5,700 bases of DNA from Chloroflexota bacterium (lineage in GTDB: Bacteria; Chloroflexota; Anaerolineae; Anaerolineales; UBA4823): positions 1-5,700 of the forward strand of contig JAUWLJ010000158.1 of NCBI GenBank assembly GCA_030613705.1. Direction: 5' to 3'. The notes beneath the pieces are model-generated. The model searched no databases. It saw only the letters and a program-made list of their open reading frames with translations, and was not told the origin of the DNA. Shown here piece by piece: positions 1 to 5,222 of this stretch. Within the stretch, counting starts at the first letter, position 1, and each line of letters starts with the position of its first letter. Made by a program: the position numbers and the translations under genes.

Positions 1-214
1 TGAGATCGACCTGCCAGCGGCTTTCTCGGGGGATTGGAACGGCGCATTGGCCGCACCAACGCTGGCGGATATCGATGGCGATGCGGACCTGGAGCTGGTG
101 CTCAATACAGCTCACTCTGGGTTTGTGGCGTATGATCTGCCTGGGACTGCTGGGGCGCAGATCTTATGGGGAACAGGCAGGGGGAATTATTGGCGGGATG
201 GGTACCTTCCCTAA
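1..214 (+). CDS. C-terminal end of an FG-GAP/VCBS-repeat-like protein (5' partial)
   Basis: The reading frame is open from base 2 and ends at TAA (212-214), giving the last 70 residues of a protein that starts outside the window. Residues 19-33 read PTLADIDGDADLELV. The Asp-rich D-x-D-G-D-x-D loop followed by a hydrophobic strand is the hallmark of FG-GAP/VCBS beta-propeller blades, where it binds calcium. The rest (about residues 34-70, ending GNYWRDGYLP) looks like the end of the last propeller blade. Proteins of this kind are usually exported and work at the cell surface in adhesion or carbohydrate binding; the signal peptide and any catalytic domain would lie upstream and cannot be seen. 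Its stop overlaps the stop of the convergent gene at 211-654. The family call rests on one motif in a short tail, so the specific role is unknown. Confidence 0.72.
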   Translation, partial: EIDLPAAFSGDWNGALAAPTLADIDGDADLELVLNTAHSGFVAYDLPGTAGAQILWGTGRGNYWRDGYLP

Positions 215-654
215 CTATCCATAACGTCTATGGTCTCCACCTCGATGTCTTCAAACTGAATTGGTTTAAGAAGGATTGTCCCGGTAATCTTTACCCGGCA
301 TAAAGAATCTAATTGGGTCCATGGTGAACTCACATCATTGGGGTTGCTAACAACGGTCCCCTTCGATGTAACGATTGGTTTCTCTTCATCTACAGTTAGA
401 TCTTGAATTTGAGCTTTCACCGGGTTTTCTTCTAACCTGACAGCTGCCATTTGGTGAATATGAAACTTCAGGTTGCTTAAGTCAAATGGATTGTCATTAC
501 GGGCAAATAATGTGAACTCGATCAGATCTCCTATTTGTAGGGATGATCGATTCACGGTGGAATCTGGTTGAGAAATTTTTCTAAGGTCTGCAACCCGAAC
601 GTTTAACCCTCTGACAACTTGCTTCTTTATTTGATCGTATATCTCTGTCATCAT
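211..654 (-). CDS. Hypothetical protein, 147 aa, soluble, probable beta-rich fold
   Basis: I do not recognise this family. The frame could open at a TTG at 708, but the better start is the ATG at 654-652, followed by a second ATG at 651-649. An AGAGGAA Shine-Dalgarno sequence lies at 665-659, four bases before that ATG, while the TTG has no comparable site. The 147-residue product has no signal peptide or membrane segment. Residues 1-25 look helical (TEIYDQIKKQVVRGLNVRVADLRK). From about residue 37 the pattern alternates hydrophobic and polar residues (SLQIGDLIEFTLFARNDNPFDL, then KFHIHQMAAVRL), suggesting a beta sandwich. The C-terminus is acidic (FEDIEVETIDVMDS). There is a single cysteine and no obvious catalytic motif. 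It is transcribed alone, away from the SnoaL-like gene, and converges on the FG-GAP gene with overlapping stops. The base composition is clearly more AT-rich than that of the cyclase gene. It is a real gene by start-site quality and length; its function is unknown. Confidence 0.7.
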   Translation of the reverse strand: MMTEIYDQIKKQVVRGLNVRVADLRKISQPDSTVNRSSLQIGDLIEFTLFARNDNPFDLSNLKFHIHQMAAVRLEENPVKAQIQDLTVDEEKPIVTSKGTVVSNPNDVSSPWTQLDSLCRVKITGTILLKPIQFEDIEVETIDVMDS

Positions 655-727
655 TATGTTCCTCTTTGAATTTATTTCACCGACAATTTTTCTTCTCTCA
701 TACTGCAAAATTGTTGGTCGCAGAGAG

Positions 728-755
728 ATTTTACCCTATCCAATAAAGATCTGAA
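728..755 (-). promoter_or_regulatory. Candidate sigma-70-type promoter for the 211-654 gene
   Basis: On the - strand, TAAAAT (733-728) differs from the consensus -10 box by one base. TTCAGA (755-750) lies 16 bases upstream and matches four of six -35 positions. Transcription would begin near 721, giving a leader of about 65 bases before the ATG at 654. This is sequence resemblance only, in an AT-rich gap where chance matches are common. Confidence 0.28.
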
Positions 756-852
756 TGTATTAACTGATGGAATCTATCTCATTGGAATGATAATTTCCCA
801 CTATCAACACTTCAAGTGACTAATCTACCTCTAATTACTTATCCTATTCTCA

Positions 853-880
853 TGAACAGATGATCATGTGAGAGTATAAT
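853..880 (+). promoter_or_regulatory. Candidate sigma-70-type promoter for the SnoaL-like gene
   Basis: A perfect TATAAT is at 875-880. TGAACA (853-858), matching four of six -35 positions, lies 16 bases upstream. The start would be near 887, leaving a leader of roughly 150 bases before the ATG at 1038, which is long. A dyad, CA-N-ATGATCAT-N-TG (857-870), lies between the two boxes and could be an operator. A TTGACA at 962-967 lies closer to the gene but has no matching -10 box at normal spacing. Confidence 0.4.
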
Positions 881-1020
881 TGTTACTAATAAGGTCGGGT
901 TTATCTGTTTTCTGTGCGGATAATATACCGGACTTTGTTGGTTCACTTTTGATTTCCCAATTTGACATCCTTTATACGTAAGAATCAGTGAATCTATTAA
1001 TCCACCCAATCTAATATCCA

Positions 1021-1026
1021 AAGGAG
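1021..1026 (+). promoter_or_regulatory. Ribosome binding site of the SnoaL-like gene
   Basis: AAGGAG lies 11 bases before the ATG at 1038. It is a strong anti-Shine-Dalgarno match at slightly long spacing. A GTG closer by (1026) runs straight into a TAA, so it is excluded as a start. Confidence 0.65.
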
Positions 1027-1037
1027 TGTAACCGATT

Positions 1038-1475
1038 ATGAACAAGATAGACATGGCCAAGGTAACCTACAGTTTTGATGACCTTGAAGAGTCAAACAAA
1101 TATCTCTCCGACGATTTCCAGGGAACCGACTCGGTTAGCGGTCCTCCCTTTGATAAGGCTGGATGGATCGGTATGGGTCAGATGTTTAAGAACTCCTTTC
1201 CGGACATCAAAGTTGTGATCGAAGAAATCCACGAGGAAAGTGACAGCGTTATGCTAACCAGTCACTTTACCGGAACATTCAAGAAGGACTTCGACCTGTC
1301 CGCCATGGGAATGGGTGTCATTCCCGCCAGCGGTGAGGCGGTAAAATTCCCCTCCAGCACAAGCAAAATCAGTTTCGATGGCGACAAGGTTTCAAGAACG
1401 CACAATACTGATACTGGACCAGAGGCAGGCTTTCCCGGGTTATTACAAGCGCTGGGCGTGACAGCCAACCCGTAA
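1038..1475 (+). CDS. SnoaL-like / NTF2-fold protein (ester-cyclase-like), 145 aa
   Basis: The 145-residue length and motif order fit the SnoaL-like branch of the NTF2 superfamily: small cone-shaped alpha+beta proteins with one deep pocket, including polyketide cyclases, hydrolases and many uncharacterised members. Visible landmarks are the FPDIKVVIEEI segment (54-64), the pocket strand MLTSHFTGT (72-80), IPASGEAVKF (95-104) and the strand KISFDGDKVSRTHNTDT (110-126). Asp125, near His122, sits where family members often carry an acidic catalytic residue; that alignment is by eye. The C-terminal LLQALGV (135-141) is typical of the family. There is no signal peptide, so the protein is probably cytoplasmic. 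The ATG at 1038 is preceded by AAGGAG (1021-1026), with a rather long spacing of 11 bases; the next ATG, at codon 6, is farther away. A strong terminator follows, so the gene is probably monocistronic. Nothing nearby points to polyketide synthesis, so the substrate is unknown. Confidence 0.82.
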   Translation: MNKIDMAKVTYSFDDLEESNKYLSDDFQGTDSVSGPPFDKAGWIGMGQMFKNSFPDIKVVIEEIHEESDSVMLTSHFTGTFKKDFDLSAMGMGVIPASGEAVKFPSSTSKISFDGDKVSRTHNTDTGPEAGFPGLLQALGVTANP

Positions 1476-1501
1476 AAAGCCAATTAGAAAAATTTTCTCA
1501 T

Positions 1502-1530
1502 AACGCTCGCTCAAACTAGCGGGCGTTTTT
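1502..1530 (+). terminator. Rho-independent terminator after the SnoaL-like gene
   Basis: AACGCTCGCT (1502-1511) pairs with AGCGGGCGTT (1518-1527) over ten positions, one of them a T-G wobble, around the six-base loop CAAACT. A run of five T (1526-1530) closes it. It starts 27 bases after the stop codon at 1475 and should isolate this gene from the cyclase gene downstream. Confidence 0.9.
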
Positions 1531-1571
1531 CAGTTAACTTTGAATGAATGTTGTTGAAGTAATAAATCCAG

Positions 1572-1604
1572 CTTCCTTGGATTTCTATTCGCATTCCCAG
1601 GAAG
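1572..1604. repeat. Imperfect inverted repeat upstream of the cyclase promoter
   Basis: CTTCCTTGG (1572-1580) is mirrored by CCCAGGAAG (1596-1604) with one mismatch and a 15-base spacer. It lies about 25 to 60 bases upstream of the TATAAT box at 1630. It could bind a dimeric regulator of the cyclase gene or form a hairpin. With no terminator-like T run, it is not a terminator. Confidence 0.4.
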
Positions 1605-1629
1605 GTCTCATACGAGGAACAGTCCTTGA

Positions 1630-1644
1630 TATAATATCGATATT
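1630..1644 (+). promoter_or_regulatory. Candidate -10 box overlapped by a 12-bp palindrome (cyclase gene promoter/operator)
   Basis: A perfect TATAAT is at 1630-1635, and transcription would start near 1642, about 80 bases before the ATG at 1723. No good -35 box exists at 16-18 bases upstream (CTCATA at 1607-1612 matches three of six), so the promoter may depend on an activator. The perfect palindrome AATATCGATATT (1633-1644) covers the end of the -10 box and the expected start site, a position where a repressor could block polymerase. The promoter and operator roles are inferred. Confidence 0.42.
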
Positions 1645-1710
1645 CCAGCCCCAATAAATCAGGATTACAACATCATTGCCAGCAAACTAACTGATGGATG
1701 CCAGGAATAC

Positions 1711-1715
1711 AGGGA
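1711..1715 (+). promoter_or_regulatory. Ribosome binding site of the cyclase gene
   Basis: AGGGA lies seven bases before the ATG at 1723 and fixes that codon as the start. The frame has no better upstream start. Confidence 0.65.
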
Positions 1716-1722
1716 TTAATTC

Positions 1723-4700
1723 ATGATTCCTCCTGATACAAATAGAGAACGCGAACAAATCCAACAGGCTATCGCCGCACAGGAGAGCCTGCGCGGACAG
1801 GTAGACGATGCGATCATCGAGGCCTCCATCGCCACGTTGAAAGAGAAACTGGCCGCCCTGGACTCCCCGCCTGAGCAGCAGCGCAAGCTGGCCACCATCC
1901 TGTTCTTGGACATCGCTGGACACACCGCCCTGACCCGTGACCTGGACCCGGAAGACCAGATGGCAGTGGTCGACCCGCTGATCGCCCGATTGGCGGAGAA
2001 AGTCACCGATTTCGGGGGACACGTGGCGCGCTACCAGGGGGATGGCTTCAAGGCGGTATTTGGTTTACCAGTTGCCCGGGAGAACGACCCAGAGCAGGCC
2101 ATCCGGGCCGGGCTGGCCATTCAAGCCGAGGCAGAGGATATCGCAGCTGAATTGGAACATGAACACAGCTTATCCGGTTTCCAGGTGCGGGTGGGCATAA
2201 CCACCGGACAGGTGTTTGCCGGGGGCGAGACCGAAGGCGAGGACACCATCAAGGGACCGCCGGTCAACCTGGCCGCCCGGCTAGAGAGTGCCGCTGAGCC
2301 CGGGACGGTGCTCATTTCCTACGAAACCTACAAACACGTGCGGGGTATCTTCGATTTCGAACCCTTGGACCCAATCCAGGCTAAAGGCTTCAGCGAGCCG
2401 GTGCGCGTCTACCAGGTGCTGAGGGCCAAGCCGCGTGCTTTCTACCGGAGCATGCGCGTCGTGGAGGGGGTCGAGACGCGCATGATCGGCCGGAAGGCGG
2501 AGCTCGATACGCTGAAAGACGCCTATTACACGATGATCGAAGAAAGCGAACGGCAGATCGTCACGGTGGTCGGTGAGGCCGGTTTAGGTAAATCGCGGCT
2601 GCTGTACGAGTTCGAGAATTGGGTCGATCTGCAGCCCGATGATGTGCGCCTTTACCGCGGTCGGGCGCACCTCGAATCCAGACGCCTGCCATTTGACCTG
2701 CTGCGCAGTCTTTTCGCCTTCCGCTTCAACATCCAGGACGACGACTCGCTGGAGGTGGTGCAGGAGAAATGGGTATCGGGATTTACTGAGGCATGGGATG
2801 ATTCCCAAATGGATCTAGCCAATGATAAAAGTAAGGATGCAGAAATGCATGCTCATATCCTGGGGCAGCTGCTGGGATATGATTTCGCCTACAGCCCACA
2901 TGTAAAACCGATCCTGGAAGATCCCCAGCAGATGCGGGACCGTTCTCTGGTCTACCTGGAAAATTACTTCAAGGTGGTCGCCCGAAGGATGCCAGTCCTG
3001 GTGCTGCTGGAAGACCTGCACTGGGCGGATGGCAGCTCACTGGATGCGCTCAGCCAATTGGGATTAAGGCTGCGAAAGACACCCATCCTGATCGTCGGAG
3101 CCGCCCGTCCAGGACTGTACGATCGCCGGCCCTACTGGTTCGAAGGGCGAGATTTCCACCGCCGGGTGAACCTCAAACCGCTCTCCAAACGCGTTAACCG
3201 CCAGCTGGTGACCGAAGTATTGCAGAAAATCCCCGAAATCCCAGATGCACTTAGTGACTTGATCATCACCAATGCCGAAGGCAACCCTTTCTATGTGGAG
3301 GAACTGGTCAAGGTGCTGGTCGAAGCCGAGGTGATCGCCAAAAGTGAACCGCATTGGCGAGTGGACGAGCAGCGGCTGGACGAGTTGGATGTGCCGTCCA
3401 CCCTGACCGGTGTGCTGCAAGCCCGTCTAGAGCGCCTTCCGAAGGAGGAGCGGACCCTGATCCAGCAAGCATCCGTGGTGGGACGCGTGTTTTGGGACCA
3501 GGCGGTGTGGTACCTCAACCACCAGGGGAACGGTGGATTGGAAAAGGTAGATATCCAGCAAGGTTTAGGCAATCTGCGGGGCAGGGAAATGATCTACCGC
3601 CGGGAGCTGTCCGCCTTCCTGGACGCGCAGGAGTACATCTTCAAGCACGCCATATTGCGGGAGGTGACCTATGAGAGCGTGTTGAAGAAGCTGCGGCGCG
3701 CCTACCACGCACTGGCGGCTGAGTGGCTGATGGAGCAGCGCGGTGACCGGAGAGGAGAGGTAATCGGTTTGATCGCTGACCATCTGGAGCTGGCAGGGGA
3801 AAAAGAGGAAGCCCTACGTCATTTACGCTGGGCTGGAGATGAAGCAGCAGGGAAATATGCCAACGACGCAGCGATTGATTACTTCAGCCGGGCGTTGGCA
3901 CTTGTACCAGAGGAAGACCTGGAGACTCGCTTCGGGCTGCTGCTGGCGCGGGAAGAGGTACTGAATCTGCAGGCAAACAGGGAAGGTCAGCGCCATGATT
4001 TGGAGGCACTTGAACTCCTGGCGGAAAAACTTGAGACCCCAGAAAAACAGATGGAAGTGGGGGTGAGGTGGTCGATTTATTTCTGGTGGATCGGTGATTA
4101 TCATGCAGCCGCAGCAATGGCAGAACAGGTTGTGGCTTTGTCTGATGCAGCGGGAAATTTACAGTTTACTGCCAGAGGGCAGCTCAGCTGGGGCAGAACT
4201 TTGGTCTGGCAGGATCAATCTGATAACGCTCGAGAGCATCTCGATCAGGCATTGGCTGGCTTCCAAGCTATTGAAGATCAGCGAATGGTAGGGATTACAT
4301 ATATTGCTCTTGGAGCAATGTCTGCTGGCTTGTACGATCTCCAGGCCTGGCAGGATTACAGCCAGCAAGCGCTATCTATCGCCTGCCATACCGGCGATCG
4401 ATCTGCAGAGGTGGAGGCGATCAATCATCTGGGTGTTGTTGCAAGCCACTTAGGGGATTACTTGACTGCAGAGAGGTGTTTCGAAAAATCTTTATTGCTT
4501 GCACGTGAACTCGGCAGCAGGCAAAAGGAACAAAGTGCTCTTGGCAACCTCGGGAGTGTGGCAACCGATTTGAAGGATTACCCAGCTGCTCTGGACTACA
4601 CTGAGCAATCCCTTTACATATCACAGGCGATAGGCAGTGACGAAAGGCATGGGATGGTGTTAAACCGCCTGGGGATAGTCTATTCTGATCTTGAACAGTG

Positions 4701-5100
4701 GGACAAAGCTGCCAAGTTTTATCTGCAGGCAATAGACCTGTTTGAAGAGATTGGTGAGGACTGGGGCGCAGTAAGAGCTAGAAATGGGCTGGCGCGATTG
4801 GCGCTGGCTCAAAGCGATGTGGAGGGAGCATTAGGTTATGTAGAGACGATTCTTACCTACCTAGAGGGGGGTAAAGGTCTTGGGTATGGTGTTGGCCCAA
4901 CAGAAAGTTACCTGATCTCCTACCAGGTTTTGGCAGCAGCCGGGGACCCACATGCGAGGGAAGTGCTTAAGAGGGGGTATGCTGAGCTGCAAGTAAGGGC
5001 GGCCAAGATTAAAGATGAGGCAATGCGGCAATCCTTCCTGGAGAATGTCCCCTGGAACCGGGAGCTGGTGAGCTTGTGGGAAGAGAAGGGGAAAATATAG
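1723..5100 (+). CDS. Class III nucleotide cyclase fused to a STAND/AAA_16-type ATPase and TPR repeats, 1125 aa
   Basis: A cytoplasmic multidomain signalling protein. Residues 5-48 form a charged helix, possibly a coiled coil. Residues 54-234 are a class III cyclase domain that would make cAMP or cGMP from ATP or GTP. The metal-binding aspartates are present: Asp63 in FLDIAGHT and Asp107 in YQGDGFKAVFG. The transition-state pair Asn182 and Arg186 (VNLAARLES) is also present. The lysine that normally reads the base, four residues before Asp107, is Arg103. Residues 252-560 are a P-loop NTPase: IGRKAEL entry motif (255-261), Walker A GEAGLGKS (284-291, Lys290), Walker B VLVLLEDLHWAD (425-436), VGAARPG (458-464) and GNPFYVEEL (520-528), as in STAND proteins. 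From about 690 to 1110 the protein is helical, with at least four TPR-like units of about 40 residues starting near 894, 933, 973 and 1012. There is no membrane segment. A likely model is TPR ligand binding controlling the NTPase switch and the cyclase. Product nucleotide and activity are unproven. Confidence 0.93.
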   Translation: MIPPDTNREREQIQQAIAAQESLRGQVDDAIIEASIATLKEKLAALDSPPEQQRKLATILFLDIAGHTALTRDLDPEDQMAVVDPLIARLAEKVTDFGGHVARYQGDGFKAVFGLPVARENDPEQAIRAGLAIQAEAEDIAAELEHEHSLSGFQVRVGITTGQVFAGGETEGEDTIKGPPVNLAARLESAAEPGTVLISYETYKHVRGIFDFEPLDPIQAKGFSEPVRVYQVLRAKPRAFYRSMRVVEGVETRMIGRKAELDTLKDAYYTMIEESERQIVTVVGEAGLGKSRLLYEFENWVDLQPDDVRLYRGRAHLESRRLPFDLLRSLFAFRFNIQDDDSLEVVQEKWVSGFTEAWDDSQMDLANDKSKDAEMHAHILGQLLGYDFAYSPHVKPILEDPQQMRDRSLVYLENYFKVVARRMPVLVLLEDLHWADGSSLDALSQLGLRLRKTPILIVGAARPGLYDRRPYWFEGRDFHRRVNLKPLSKRVNRQLVTEVLQKIPEIPDALSDLIITNAEGNPFYVEELVKVLVEAEVIAKSEPHWRVDEQRLDELDVPSTLTGVLQARLERLPKEERTLIQQASVVGRVFWDQAVWYLNHQGNGGLEKVDIQQGLGNLRGREMIYRRELSAFLDAQEYIFKHAILREVTYESVLKKLRRAYHALAAEWLMEQRGDRRGEVIGLIADHLELAGEKEEALRHLRWAGDEAAGKYANDAAIDYFSRALALVPEEDLETRFGLLLAREEVLNLQANREGQRHDLEALELLAEKLETPEKQMEVGVRWSIYFWWIGDYHAAAAMAEQVVALSDAAGNLQFTARGQLSWGRTLVWQDQSDNAREHLDQALAGFQAIEDQRMVGITYIALGAMSAGLYDLQAWQDYSQQALSIACHTGDRSAEVEAINHLGVVASHLGDYLTAERCFEKSLLLARELGSRQKEQSALGNLGSVATDLKDYPAALDYTEQSLYISQAIGSDERHGMVLNRLGIVYSDLEQWDKAAKFYLQAIDLFEEIGEDWGAVRARNGLARLALAQSDVEGALGYVETILTYLEGGKGLGYGVGPTESYLISYQVLAAAGDPHAREVLKRGYAELQVRAAKIKDEAMRQSFLENVPWNRELVSLWEEKGKI

Positions 5101-5107
5101 ATTTAAC

Positions 5108-5197
5108 AATGGTTGAAAATCCAAACATGCAACCACACCCTGGCAATCTGCCGCCAGCACGACCTAGCGTTACTTTCCGAGCAAGTAGTCAACCATT
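5108..5197. repeat. Inverted repeat with nested hairpin in the convergent intergenic gap
   Basis: AATGGTTGA (5108-5116) is perfectly complementary to TCAACCATT (5189-5197), 72 bases apart. A smaller stem, CTGGC (5140-5144) with GCCAG (5153-5157), lies between them. In RNA this could form a branched structure hiding the ATG at 5109. There is no strong T run after either arm, so it is not a standard terminator, although it sits where one would be expected between convergent genes. Confidence 0.4.
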
Positions 5198-5219
5198 CAT
5201 TTTCCCCCAAATTCCATAG
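5109..5219 (+). CDS. Possible proline-rich small protein, 36 aa, coupled to the cyclase gene
   Basis: An ATG at 5109, eight bases after the cyclase stop, opens a frame of 36 codons ending at TAG (5217-5219). The predicted peptide starts MVENPNMQPHPGNLPPARP and ends FIFPQIP. Nine of its 36 residues are proline, and it has no cysteine and no membrane segment. No Shine-Dalgarno sequence lies at normal distance; the nearest purine-rich stretch is inside the end of the cyclase gene, so expression would rely on translational coupling. The start codon lies in the left arm of a 9-bp inverted repeat (5108-5116 with 5189-5197). It fills the gap to the convergent DUF166-like gene almost exactly. A frame of this length can arise by chance, so the composition and placement are suggestive only. 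I do not recognise a family. Confidence 0.3.
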   Translation: MVENPNMQPHPGNLPPARPSVTFRASSQPFIFPQIP

Positions 5220-5222
5220 GTT

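Larger units (their letters stand above)
666..1020. other. AT-rich divergent intergenic region
   Basis: This stretch separates two divergently transcribed genes. It holds a promoter candidate for each direction and a partial dyad at 857-870, but no convincing protein-coding frame, RNA gene or terminator. A 73-codon frame on the - strand at 839-1060 lacks a good ribosome binding site and covers the promoter and start of the SnoaL-like gene, so it is not counted as a gene. Confidence 0.6.

Noticed and set aside
219..233. CCATA/TATGG hairpin as a terminator for the FG-GAP gene
   Set aside because: The stem is only five pairs of mostly A-T, has no T run after it, and lies inside the opposing coding frame.
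962..967. Perfect TTGACA -35 box before the SnoaL-like gene
   Set aside because: At 16-18 bases downstream there is no -10-like hexamer (TCAGTG at 17), so it is probably a chance match.
839..1060. 73-codon - strand frame in the divergent gap
   Set aside because: It has no good ribosome binding site, has random-looking composition, and runs through the promoter, ribosome binding site and start of the SnoaL-like gene.
1723..5100. Pycsar-type anti-phage cyclase system
   Set aside because: Pycsar pairs a stand-alone cyclase with a cyclic-nucleotide-binding effector gene next to it. Here the cyclase is fused to NTPase and TPR parts, and no transmembrane or TIR effector is adjacent.
1687..5160. 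Many long frames antisense to, or out of frame with, the cyclase gene
   Set aside because: They are shadows of a G+C-rich coding frame. They overlap conserved cyclase and NTPase motifs and show no recognisable motifs or ribosome binding sites.
5101..5222. attC-like recombination site of an integron cassette
   Set aside because: ATTTAAC at 5101 fits the RYYYAAC core, but no matching GTTRRRY end is found downstream and the ATTTAAC is simply next to the cyclase stop; no integrase is present.
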